Translations under genes and position numbers: made by a program
DNA from: JAFGPJ01 sp964439135
GTDB lineage: Bacteria > Planctomycetota > Phycisphaerae > Sedimentisphaerales > Anaerobacaceae
Direction of reading: 5' to 3'
Length of the DNA stretch: 64,000 nt
NCBI GenBank assembly: GCA_964439135.1
Contig: CAYTNN010000001.1
Coordinates: 5,785-69,784 of the forward strand
The notes under the pieces: model-generated
Database searches by the model: none
Seen by the model: only the letters and a program-made list of their open reading frames with translations
Told to the model about the DNA's origin: nothing
Shown: positions 17,713-25,657 of the stretch, one piece after another
How positions within the stretch are numbered: position 1 is the stretch's first letter
Layout: every line of letters begins with the position of its first letter

Positions 17713-18081
17713 TTAAGCCAACTGTGTGTAGACGATTTCATAATCGACGACGATGCCGGTTCCGCTGGCGTTTTCTGTGCCTGCCTTGAACGAATCCATG
17801 CGGAGATTTGCGAATTCCCGGCCACTGCTTGCTATGAGTGTGTGCGTATCACCGTCCATAAATGCAGCTATCTTATTGATTCTCTCGTCCAGTTTCGCCC
17901 GGCTTTTTGCCCGCAACGTGCCGGTCTGTTTAATCTTCCTGCCGCGTCGTCCAAGGTCGATACTCAGCACGCCGTCCAGTCCGGGTACGGTCCTTTCGAT
18001 CGAATCCCTGCTGAAGCTGCCGGTGCTAATCTCCAGTGCCTGCTCGTCAAACAACATCTGTGAATCTAATGTGACTTTCAT
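17713..18081 (-). CDS. Phage tail or head-tail protein
   Basis: 122 residues. A beta strand pair (LSIDLGRRGRKIKQTGTLRA) is followed by a helix (LDERINKIAAFMDG) and another strand pair (HTLIASSGREFANLRMDSF). This beta-helix-beta order is common in small tail adaptor or distal tail proteins of siphophages. Function not certain. Confidence 0.6.
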   Translation of the reverse strand: MKVTLDSQMLFDEQALEISTGSFSRDSIERTVPGLDGVLSIDLGRRGRKIKQTGTLRAKSRAKLDERINKIAAFMDGDTHTLIASSGREFANLRMDSFKAGTENASGTGIVVDYEIVYTQLA

Positions 18082-18099
18082 CTGTCTTCTCTTTGTAAA

Positions 18100-18756
18100 T
18101 TAATCCCGCACTAATCTTCCGGCCGCTCCGATCTTGGTGACATCGGCCACTCCGTCTGTGCCGAAGTCGATACTGAGTCGGCAACGCCCCCTTGCTTTAG
18201 TGAAGAGCTTCTGATAGTACAGGCTCTTGTTCCAGTGGTTCTGGTCCCTGGTTTTGCCGGCCAACATCGCGCAGACGCTGGATATCACCGCGAAAACAGA
18301 TGCCAGCCTCAGCACGCTCGTATCCAGAATATCATCGGCGTCGATGTCACTTGCCGGGTTGCCTGGTTTGATACCGAAATATTCTGTCAACTGAAAACCG
18401 ACCTCGGCGGCCTGTGGTCCGAACGTGCTGATTCGATAGGATATGTTCGTCGCTGCCGGTGGCGGTACGGCGGTCTGCGTCGAATCGGCTCTGACTACCG
18501 ATATGCTTAGCTGCGTCGCAGAGTCCACCGAGACGATCTCGTACGCTCCATCCAGCGAACCGTCCGCCGATTGCAGGTAGATGACACCGCCTGCCCGGAC
18601 CTGAGCGGCGATGAAATCCGCTCCGCCCGCCGTCAATGTCGTGCCGCTGAGTGCCGCTCCGGTACCCGTCGTCAATACCTGCCACGGCAGGTGCAATTCG
18701 CCGAACAGGATCGGCTCGTATTTCAAAATGTCGGCATCGTTTGAAAAAGTAACCAT
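18100..18756 (-). CDS. Phage head-tail region protein
   Basis: 218 residues directly after the major capsid gene in transcription order. The N-terminal region has two Gly/Ala-rich strands (TGTGAALSGTTLTAGG), and the C-terminal region has a helix-rich part (RLASVFAVISSVCAMLAG, YYQKLFTKARGRCRLSIDFG). Its position and size suggest a head completion or neck protein; no family is recognised with confidence. Confidence 0.6.
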   Translation of the reverse strand: MVTFSNDADILKYEPILFGELHLPWQVLTTGTGAALSGTTLTAGGADFIAAQVRAGGVIYLQSADGSLDGAYEIVSVDSATQLSISVVRADSTQTAVPPPAATNISYRISTFGPQAAEVGFQLTEYFGIKPGNPASDIDADDILDTSVLRLASVFAVISSVCAMLAGKTRDQNHWNKSLYYQKLFTKARGRCRLSIDFGTDGVADVTKIGAAGRLVRD

Positions 18757-18773
18757 TTCTTGTGTCTCCCTGC

Positions 18774-18836
18774 GAGGGTGGAATCCCGCATATAGCGCGG
18801 GATTCCCATCCTCGTATGTCCCCCCGATAAATCGGG
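18774..18836 (-). other. Double hairpin after the capsid gene
   Basis: Read on the minus strand, CCCGAT/ATCGGG (18823-18836) comes first after the capsid stop, followed by a long stem between 18774-18789 and 18795-18813 containing GAATCCCGC paired with GCGGGATTC. It may stabilise the 3' end of capsid mRNA or partly terminate transcription; no T-run is visible. Confidence 0.55.
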
Positions 18837-18843
18837 TAAATGC

Positions 18844-19998
18844 TTAGCTGGTGCTTAGATCGCGAATCAAACCGTGTGCCGCTTCGTTTTTAAGCTCCAC
18901 GGTATATTCGCCGATCAGTTCTCCGCACTCATAGTCACCGCTGCTTGCCAGTGGCTTGAAGTGAAAGCTTCGGCCGGCTAACGGCAGCACGTTGATGCGC
19001 GATGAATCCAGCAGCAGTGCAGCATCCTGCGGCATCCAGCGTGTCGTGACAATTTTGCAGATGCCGAAGTCGCTTTCATAGATGCCGATCATGTCGGTGA
19101 AGGTGGTGTCGTTGGCTCCGTACGCCCGGCTGTCGGAGCAAAATGCGTTGATCTTTCGCTTCTGGAAGCCGCCGACGACGATAAGGTCCACGTTGCCGCT
19201 GCTGCTGTCCCAGATTTTCCTGAGCACGTAGTTGATCATCGCCTCGTCGAGGGCGGTGCCGCTGGGAAAGCCGCTGTCGCCGGTGTGGAAGATGTTTGTC
19301 GAGAGGTGCTGGATAATACCCTTCATCGAGCGTCTGACTGAGCCGCTGCCTTCGGGATTGCTCGCGGGCTGGCCGGCGTTGATGATGGTGTTTTCCAGGT
19401 CGCGAACCAGCTCCCGTATGCGTGCCTGCTTTTGGTTGTCAAGTTCATCGGCAAGACCTAACTGGCTGGCGGCCATGTCCGTGCCGCTAACTTCGACCGC
19501 AGCAGTGAATATCTGAGTGTAGTTGCCGCACCGGCTGCGGTTGGTGAACCGCGCATTGGGCTTGTCGGCGCCTTCGAGAGCCGCATTGCCGAGGATGTTG
19601 ATCGCCTGGTTGTCGGCGAGGTTCTCGGCAGTGGTGCCGGCGTAACCGCGAACTATCGTAAGCGTATTTGTGCTGATGCCGGTCACCAGCATCAATTCCT
19701 CGCTGCCTTCGATCTGTATCTGATCGCCGATGCGGAATCTGCTGCCGTTATCGACGACAAAGTCGGTGTCGGTGCTCGGATCGCTAAACGTGCTGTCATT
19801 TACGGCGTCCTTGTTGGGCAGAAGCTCGTCTTCGAGCCATTCGTGATGCGTGCTGGTTGCCTCACGCATCGGATCGCCCAGGGCGTTCAGTAAAGGCGTC
19901 TCAAAAGGCGAGACTATGCCGACCAGGTCCGATACATCCTCGGCCAGCTCCGGCAGGGTCGTACCTGCGGAATACGTTGCTTTTCCTGTAAATGCCAT
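18844..19998 (-). CDS. Major capsid protein, SU10 type (DUF5309-like)
   Basis: 384 residues, close to the normal length of HK97-fold capsid proteins. LAEDVSDLVGIVSPFETPLLNALG at the N-terminus, and the region from FRIGDQIQIEGSEELMLVTGI through LTIVRGYAGT, match SU10-like capsid proteins, where the second resembles the extended E-loop/insertion. The long helix (QARIRELVRDLENTIINA) corresponds to the backbone spine helix. RBS AGGAG is 6 bp upstream. Hairpins lie on both sides of the gene. It follows the scaffold-like gene and portal in the usual order of a head module. Confidence 0.8.
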   Translation of the reverse strand: MAFTGKATYSAGTTLPELAEDVSDLVGIVSPFETPLLNALGDPMREATSTHHEWLEDELLPNKDAVNDSTFSDPSTDTDFVVDNGSRFRIGDQIQIEGSEELMLVTGISTNTLTIVRGYAGTTAENLADNQAINILGNAALEGADKPNARFTNRSRCGNYTQIFTAAVEVSGTDMAASQLGLADELDNQKQARIRELVRDLENTIINAGQPASNPEGSGSVRRSMKGIIQHLSTNIFHTGDSGFPSGTALDEAMINYVLRKIWDSSSGNVDLIVVGGFQKRKINAFCSDSRAYGANDTTFTDMIGIYESDFGICKIVTTRWMPQDAALLLDSSRINVLPLAGRSFHFKPLASSGDYECGELIGEYTVELKNEAAHGLIRDLSTS

Positions 19999-20019
19999 TT
20001 GTTATTCTCCTGTTCTGCA

Positions 20020-20039
20020 CTCCGCGATAAATTGCGGAG
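20020..20039 (-). other. Short hairpin between scaffold and capsid genes
   Basis: CTCCGC (20020-20025) pairs with GCGGAG (20034-20039), 8-nt loop, in the 65-bp gap upstream of the capsid gene. It may be a processing or stability element. Confidence 0.4.
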
Positions 20040-20063
20040 CTAAGTATGCTTGCTTTTCATGAG

Positions 20064-20588
20064 TTATAGAAAGTTTCTTCGCAGTTTCAGATACTCGTGC
20101 AAATCCGTTCGGTTGCCGGTTGTTGCAGCTTTTTTCGCCGCCCTTTCGAGCAGTGTCTGATTGTTTGTCACCCGGTCCCTTGCACCGGCGGTTTTCGTTG
20201 GTGCTGCATCAGGGCTGCTGCCGGTGAACAGATATTGCTTTTCCTTCTTCAACTGCTCGATTACGCCTGTTACATCCGCATCGTTCTTATCCTGCATTCT
20301 GGCCCTGGCAATCAGCACAGCCGTCTCCAGATCGACAGCACCCGCGGCGGCTAATTGCCGCATCAGCTTCTGTTCGGTCTGAATGTCACTCAATTGCCCG
20401 GACAGCTCCGCCGTTTGCGAGTTTGCCTGGGCCAATTGCTCGGTCAAAGTTTCGATTTTCTTCTCGGCACTCTGTGCCCGCTTGCGATAGCGGATGGATT
20501 CGGCCACCGGGACAAGCCTCGTATTGTCATTATCACTTGCCGGCGATATGTCTTCTGACAAAATATCCTGTGTCTCAATCGGACTCAT
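20064..20588 (-). CDS. Phage scaffolding-like protein
   Basis: 174 residues, charged, with a long coiled coil at about residues 30-80 (RKRAQSAEKKIETLTEQLAQ and onward), followed by a second helical part and a short basic tail (YLKLRRNF). Location between portal and capsid and the coiled-coil character fit a phage scaffold that helps capsid assembly. Strong AAGGAG before the ATG. Confidence 0.68.
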   Translation of the reverse strand: MSPIETQDILSEDISPASDNDNTRLVPVAESIRYRKRAQSAEKKIETLTEQLAQANSQTAELSGQLSDIQTEQKLMRQLAAAGAVDLETAVLIARARMQDKNDADVTGVIEQLKKEKQYLFTGSSPDAAPTKTAGARDRVTNNQTLLERAAKKAATTGNRTDLHEYLKLRRNFL

Positions 20589-20606
20589 AAACTCTCCTTT
20601 TCTGTT

Positions 20607-22157
20607 CTATGATTTCTCGTATCCTAATTCTCTGAGCACCTGCTCAGCAGGCACGCCCAGCTCTTTCTTGACCTGGGCCTCTTTTAATTTTTCCATCGTA
20701 TTCTCCGGCAGCGGGCTGGGAAAAATGACCTCGACGTCCCGGTCCTTCTGGTCGGTTTTGTAGATGTTGGCGGTATCGAGTATTCCCAGGACCATCCGGC
20801 AGATTTTCCTTAGCCCTTCGCTGTAGGTGAATCGTTTGCGATCGTTCTTCGAGAGCATTCCCATCAGCGTCAAACGAAGGGCCACTGCGCTTGTCAGGTT
20901 GCCGAGTTTGTTCTTCAGCACGCCGGCGACGAGCGGCGTGACGGAACTGACCTTGTCCATCGCTTCGCGTATCTCAGCGATATGCAGTCCCTCGCTGGGC
21001 GTGGCGGTGTCGCCGCCGAACTCCTCGATCGACGCCTCCGGATTATCTGTGTACCACATCCTGCCGGGCGCCACGGGCTTGTCCTCGAAGCCCTCGATTC
21101 CTTTGCCGAGGTACATTTTGAACGACTGAAACGTGATTCTGCTGGCCCGGTCGCTCAGCCGGGTGTTCAGCTCATCCTGCAGCGGGACAAGCGGCTCGAC
21201 ATCGCTTATACCTTCGTAGTAGTATGGCTGAGCGATGTTCTGGATATGGACGACCGGCAGAAAGCCCCACGGCATCCGGCCCTCGGCGACGAGTTGCTTG
21301 TCCTCGTACCGCTGCCATGCATTGGCCGAGGTGATCTCGGTGATGGGCACCACCCGGCGATTGTCGCCGGCCTGCGTGCCGCCCGAGAGGAGTCTTGCAA
21401 GAAACGAGTTTTTCCTGCTCAGGGCGTTTTTCTTCTGCCCGAAGTGCTGCACGTAATAACGGATCTTTTTATAATCGTTTTCTTCCAGGACAGGCAGTGC
21501 TCTTGGCGCCTCAATCAGTTCAAGATCGATTGTCTGCGCGAACTGCAGCACATCATCGATGGACCCCGCATAGCGTCGGTCCGCAGAGAGGGTTTGTGAG
21601 GAGGAGGAAGTGATGCGTTCGATGATTTTATCGCCAGGCCTGACGAAACAATCGACAAAGCCGTAGACACTTCCGAGCACTGCCATATCCTGGAAAAATC
21701 CGATCTCGCCGTTGGCCGCGAACAATGCCTTTAAGATGCTTTCGATTTCTGCACTTTTTGGCTCATCCGGCGATTTGGAAACGAATGTAATGGGCTTGCC
21801 GAACAGGAAATCGACCGCCGCGTTGACTCGCCATGCGATGTCGTTCTCGATGACAACTTCTTTTCGCTGCACCTGGTTGACGGGTCTTGCTCCGAAGATT
21901 CCCGCCTGGCCGGTGTGCATAAGTCCGGTGATTCTTGCCGGCAGGCCGTATTCCTGAGCTTGCGTGTAGCACCGGCCGGATTCGTTTATCTTCCTGTCGG
22001 TGGCACCGGAACCAGCCGTCTCGACCTTCGGGTTGGCATAGTAATCCCACAGCCGCCCGAAATGTTTCTGGATATCGACTGACTGTGTATCGACGAGCCA
22101 CTCAAGGTAATCGCCTTCGAGTGACTTATCTTCAAATATATCAAGTTCAAATCCCAT
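20607..22157 (-). CDS. Phage portal protein (SPP1 Gp6-like)
   Basis: 516 residues, typical of SPP1-type portals that form the dodecameric DNA gate at a capsid vertex. Features include an N-terminal helical part (YLEWLVDTQSV, HFGRLWDYYANP), the wing-strand region (DIAWRVNAAVDFLFGKPITFV), KIRYYVQHFG, VVHIQNIAQPYYYEGISDVEPLVPLQDELNT (matching the stem-helix entry) and a C-terminal region of the form KLKEAQVKKELGVPAEQVLRELG. Strong GGGAGAG upstream of the ATG. It heads the minus-strand virion block; the 5' region holds one copy of the inverted repeat. Confidence 0.82.
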   Translation of the reverse strand: MGFELDIFEDKSLEGDYLEWLVDTQSVDIQKHFGRLWDYYANPKVETAGSGATDRKINESGRCYTQAQEYGLPARITGLMHTGQAGIFGARPVNQVQRKEVVIENDIAWRVNAAVDFLFGKPITFVSKSPDEPKSAEIESILKALFAANGEIGFFQDMAVLGSVYGFVDCFVRPGDKIIERITSSSSQTLSADRRYAGSIDDVLQFAQTIDLELIEAPRALPVLEENDYKKIRYYVQHFGQKKNALSRKNSFLARLLSGGTQAGDNRRVVPITEITSANAWQRYEDKQLVAEGRMPWGFLPVVHIQNIAQPYYYEGISDVEPLVPLQDELNTRLSDRASRITFQSFKMYLGKGIEGFEDKPVAPGRMWYTDNPEASIEEFGGDTATPSEGLHIAEIREAMDKVSSVTPLVAGVLKNKLGNLTSAVALRLTLMGMLSKNDRKRFTYSEGLRKICRMVLGILDTANIYKTDQKDRDVEVIFPSPLPENTMEKLKEAQVKKELGVPAEQVLRELGYEKS

Positions 22158-22243
22158 TCTTTACTCTCCCGTATTCAAATGTCATGCCGATCCGGCCGCG
22201 GGGTGCTTCGGCTTGCCGTCGGCTTTGCCAAGGCGAAAACAAT

Positions 22244-22399
22244 CGCCCCCCATAATTGGAGCTACCTGCGCGTTTGATGCGAAAATCTACAAAATTGTAG
22301 ACAGCCTTTTTGATGTAAGTCATTATTTGGAATGGGATAAAAAAATTTTTCAGATTTCCAATTTTAGTTTCCAGCTACCATCGCTTTTGGTTGAAAATC
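22244..22399 (+). repeat. Inverted repeat copy 1 (about 156 bp), upstream of the portal operon
   Basis: The sequence at 22244-22399 matches the reverse complement of 34664-34822. The longest identical block is 42 bp (22263-22304), containing the perfect 16-bp palindrome TCTACAAAATTGTAGA (22286-22301). The other end is nearly identical over 25 bp (ACCATCGCTTTTGG inside), while the central about 70 bp has diverged. It lies just upstream of the portal gene. A short reading frame covering the repeat in both copies (containing FDAKIYKIVDS) is not supported as a gene. Confidence 0.9.
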
Positions 22400-22631
22400 T
22401 TGCCATTTCCGGCATCATTTTACCGCCGCATCGCCGGGCGGATTATCTCCGGACGCTCGAAGCTGCTTGCCGCTCGTCGGAAGAAAACTTCCTGTTTGAC
22501 AAATGTAACCGACATCCGTATATTACTCTTGATTCACTGCTTACGCAGAAAGGGTGGTTCGCAAACCAGTCCTCCTATATCGCTCGCCTCTGTGGGCATC
22601 GGGCGGGCTAATCATAATTGAAAGGTAGAAG

Positions 22632-23951
22632 ATGAATCCGAATACAGAATATAGAATACAGAATACAGAAGACAGTCCTTCGATCTCCGTTTCGCATCTT
22701 CGGCCTTCGGCCTTCTTTGTCTTCACGGTTATTCTGTTTCTGGTCATTGGAGTTTTTTCGCCTGCGATTATGGGTGCCGAATCGCTGCCCGGGCCGGCAA
22801 TACCCGACGGTTTCGGCGTCAACATCCACTTCACAGGCCTGCCGCGAGATCTTAAAATGATCGCCGACGCGGGATTCAAGTTTATTAGAATGGATCTTGT
22901 CTGGTCGCGCATCGAGAAGACCAAAGGCGATTATGATTTCAAGGGATCGGGCTATGACTCTTTAACTCTTGGGTGCGAAAAACTCGGCATCCGAGTCCTG
23001 TATATTCTCGACTACAGCAACGAGCTGTATGAGTCGGACAGGTCCGTCCGCACCGAGGCCGGGCGCAAAGCGTTTGCAGATTTTGCTGAAGCCGCTGCTA
23101 AAAGATACGCCGGCAAAGGCATCCTGTGGGAAGTATGGAATGAGGCGAACATCAAGCAGTTCTGGACCCCGCAGCCGAGCGTTGACGATTATTGCAAGCT
23201 CGTCGAAGCGGTTGCTCCACGTGTAAGAGAAGCTGATCCGAGCGGCCAGGTTGTTGCCGGAGCTACTTCGCAAATACCTTTGGGATGGTTTGAGGGTTGT
23301 TTCAAAAATGGGCTTCTTAATTGGATCGATGTTCTCAGCGTGCATCCATACCGGTCGCAAAATCCGGAGACGGTAATTCAGGACTATGCAAAACTCCGCG
23401 GACTAATCGCGCGTTATGCACCGGCGTCAAAACAGATTCCCGTAATCTCCGGCGAGTGGGGATACTCGAATCTTAACTGGGACAAATCTCGCCTGACCGA
23501 ACAGCAGCAGGCCGAGTACCTGGTCCGAATGTTCCTGATAAATTCCTATCAGAACATTCCGGTCAGCATCTGGTATGACTGGAAGAACGATGGTACAGAT
23601 CCCAACGAGAGGGAGCATCAATTCGGAACGGTCAAACATGACCTTAGTCCCAAGGCGGCGTATCTTGCCGCTAAGGTTCTGTCGTCCACTCTTGCCGGCT
23701 ATTCGATAAAGCAGAAATTCGATCTCGGCAATGAAAATGACTTTGCTTTCATGCTGACCAATGGCAATCGCCAGGCGGTTGCCTTCTGGACCCTGGGCCC
23801 GAAGCATAATGTCACTCTGCCAATAGATCCGACCGAGGTCACGCTCGTCGGCATCTATGGTGCCAAAGTCATCATCAACTGGAAAACAGAACACCTGAAC
23901 ATACGTGCCGAACAAAGTCCACAGTATCTGCTTATCAAGTCAAAGGATTGA
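22632..23951 (+). CDS. Secreted clan GH-A glycoside hydrolase (GH39/GH5-like)
   Basis: 439 residues with a hydrophobic signal at about residues 28-45. The catalytic residues of a retaining clan GH-A enzyme are visible: acid/base E171 in LWEVWNEAN and nucleophile E275 in VISGEWGYS, in the expected spacing of about 100 residues, with other barrel strands such as FKFIRMDLVW and RVLYILDYSN. It would hydrolyse a beta-linked glycan outside the cell. The start is uncertain: residues 1-25 come from the tandem repeat and a second low-complexity stretch, and a start further in may be used. It is a host-type gene placed next to the phage portal. Confidence 0.83.
   Translation: MNPNTEYRIQNTEDSPSISVSHLRPSAFFVFTVILFLVIGVFSPAIMGAESLPGPAIPDGFGVNIHFTGLPRDLKMIADAGFKFIRMDLVWSRIEKTKGDYDFKGSGYDSLTLGCEKLGIRVLYILDYSNELYESDRSVRTEAGRKAFADFAEAAAKRYAGKGILWEVWNEANIKQFWTPQPSVDDYCKLVEAVAPRVREADPSGQVVAGATSQIPLGWFEGCFKNGLLNWIDVLSVHPYRSQNPETVIQDYAKLRGLIARYAPASKQIPVISGEWGYSNLNWDKSRLTEQQQAEYLVRMFLINSYQNIPVSIWYDWKNDGTDPNEREHQFGTVKHDLSPKAAYLAAKVLSSTLAGYSIKQKFDLGNENDFAFMLTNGNRQAVAFWTLGPKHNVTLPIDPTEVTLVGIYGAKVIINWKTEHLNIRAEQSPQYLLIKSKD
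22641..22675 (+). repeat. Tandem 7-bp repeat at the start of the glycosidase gene
   Basis: Five units of AATACAG with small changes. It overlaps the first codons of the glycosidase and codes for part of an unusual N-terminal extension (NTEYRIQNTED). It probably arose by slippage or read-in repeat expansion. Confidence 0.75.
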
Positions 23952-23979
23952 TAGTAACATACAGACCGGTGCGTTACTT

Positions 23980-24954
23980 TTAACCGATGTCTTCTTTCTG
24001 CAGCAGTTCAATAATGTCTGCCTTCGTTGGCAGTGCTTCAATCGAACCGAACTTTGTGCAGGCCAGGGCCCCGGCTGCCGAGGCAAACTTTACCGCCGCT
24101 CGTACATCGTTTTTAACGGCACAATAGGCGGCTAACGCTCCTGCAAACGCATCGCCCCGGCCTGTGTGGTCAACCGGCTCGATTTCGAACGCCGGAATAT
24201 GGTCGGCACTGTTTCTGTCGACTACCATGCAGCCTCGCCTGCCCATTGTGATGACGGCGGAATCCACGCCGCGAGCCACAAGGTCCGAGCCGATAAGCTT
24301 GGCGGTCCGAATGTTGGCCGCTGACTGCTCGGTAATATCGGCAGCCTCGTAGAGATTCGGAATCAAAATATCCGCTTTGAAATATTCGATGGGTAGATCA
24401 CTGGTTGTCTGGCCCTGCCGCTCCAGCGGCCTGGCGGGATTGAGGATGACTTTTACGCTGTACAATTCGGCGCAGCGAAGGGCACTGACGATTGCTTCCT
24501 GCGGCAATTGGCCGTGAATCAGGCAGACGTCGGCTTCTGAGATCATCTGCTCGGCTTCGGTAATGTCCAGGGCCTGTAAGGCGCTGTTGGCGCCGGGATA
24601 ATAACAGGAGGCGTTTTCGCCTTCAGCGTTAACCAATGTGACAACCAGTCCGGTGTTCATGGCTTCGGCGGTGTAGACAAAATCCGTATTAACGTTGTAC
24701 TCTGCCAGGCTGTTTTTAGCCATTTGAGCGAAGGGATCACCGCCGACTTTGCTTATCAGGTGCACCTCGCAGCCGCACAACGCGGCTTCCACGGCCTGAT
24801 TGGGGCCCGGACCGGTGGTTGTGTATGAAAGGGCCGAACCGGTCACGCTCTGCCCGGGTGTTGGTATTTGGCCGCAGCGTATCGCCATATCCACGTACGT
24901 GCCGCCAATAACAACTACTTTAGGTTTAGGACTCCTTCCCGGCATCATATCCAT
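23980..24954 (-). CDS. PfkB-family sugar kinase (ribokinase-like)
   Basis: 324 residues. Ribokinase-type features: VVVIGGTYVDMAIRCGQIPTPG at the N-terminus, PNQAVEAALCGCEVHLISKVGGDPF, and the C-terminal catalytic DHTGRGDAFAGAL. The catalytic base D268 is present, but the canonical GAGD anion hole is GRGD, and the substrate loop GGKGAN reads TGPGPN. It would phosphorylate a sugar or nucleoside in the cytoplasm; substrate unknown. It converges with the glycosidase gene, 28 bp apart, so the two may act on the same sugar. Confidence 0.85.
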   Translation of the reverse strand: MDMMPGRSPKPKVVVIGGTYVDMAIRCGQIPTPGQSVTGSALSYTTTGPGPNQAVEAALCGCEVHLISKVGGDPFAQMAKNSLAEYNVNTDFVYTAEAMNTGLVVTLVNAEGENASCYYPGANSALQALDITEAEQMISEADVCLIHGQLPQEAIVSALRCAELYSVKVILNPARPLERQGQTTSDLPIEYFKADILIPNLYEAADITEQSAANIRTAKLIGSDLVARGVDSAVITMGRRGCMVVDRNSADHIPAFEIEPVDHTGRGDAFAGALAAYCAVKNDVRAAVKFASAAGALACTKFGSIEALPTKADIIELLQKEDIG

Positions 24955-25090
24955 TATCTTAGTCTTTCACAGAACTCCTACGTGTTAAATTTTCCTAATC
25001 TTATAAAAATCCAGTATAGGTGTCCGGCGTTTGAATGCAAAGGTTTTTTTCGGACAATATTCAGCAAAGTCATTCCCGGCAGGGAGCTTG

Positions 25091-25447
25091 CTACTGAACG
25101 TTCTGCCCAGCCAGCCAGCGTTTCAGAACCTCGACGATATAGTCTATCTGCTCCTGCGTGAGGGACCTGCCCTTCGGGATGTGGTGCCATTTGGCCAGGC
25201 AGCCTCGGCAGCAGGTCCCGGTTGCGTGCTGGGCGATAAAAACCGGATGTTTCCGCATAGGCGTCTGTTTGCCGTCATTAGCCGGCTCGGCATCGCCCAG
25301 CCGTTTGGTTACAAAATCCCGAGCGTGCTGGAGGATTATTTCCAGACCCTTATCCCTGAGATATTGAGCTTCTTTGCCGGAAAGCCGAAACCGGCTGCGA
25401 AACTTCGACCGACCAAGTGCGGCAAATAGCTCATCCATATCACGCAT
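25091..25447 (-). CDS. DUF4186 family protein
   Basis: 118 residues, full length for the family. The conserved blocks are all visible: SKFRSRFRL, YLRDKGLEIILQHARDF, NDGKQTPMRKHPVFIAQHATGTCCRGCLAKWH and IPKGRSLTQEQIDYIV. The CCRGC and paired His residues suggest metal binding, but the function of the family is unknown. It lies between the kinase and the AbiE-like pair on the opposite strand. Confidence 0.88.
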   Translation of the reverse strand: MRDMDELFAALGRSKFRSRFRLSGKEAQYLRDKGLEIILQHARDFVTKRLGDAEPANDGKQTPMRKHPVFIAQHATGTCCRGCLAKWHHIPKGRSLTQEQIDYIVEVLKRWLAGQNVQ

Positions 25448-25551
25448 TAGTCATTCCTCATACCTGTCCCGGAAATAGCCAAATGTAATAAAAATCTACG
25501 AAAAGGTCAATTTCACATCATAAAACAAAGTATTTTCCTGAAATAGCCGTA

Positions 25552-25631
25552 TTTCCTATATAGGAAAATGCCTGAAATTGAGAAATTTGCTATTGCTTAT
25601 TTCCTAAAAATACGATATATCCTATATAGGA
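25552..25631 (+). promoter_or_regulatory. Palindromic operator pair before the AbiE-like operon
   Basis: A perfect 16-bp palindrome, TTTCCTATATAGGAAA (25552-25567), and a second copy with a 12-bp perfect core, TCCTATATAGGA (25620-25631), lie 53 bp apart just upstream of the ATG at 25658. Further TTTCCT/AGGAAA half-sites surround them (for example 25533-25539 and 25645-25650). This is a typical layout for an antitoxin that represses its own operon. Confidence 0.7.
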
Positions 25632-25657
25632 AATAGTCCAATATCAGGAAAATAACA

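Noticed and set aside
22213..22611. Reading frame covering the left inverted-repeat copy, with a partner at 34641-34937 (minus) sharing FDAKIYKIVDS
   Set aside because: The shared part is the repeat itself, no ribosome-binding site fits, and the frame runs on into unrelated sequence in each copy.
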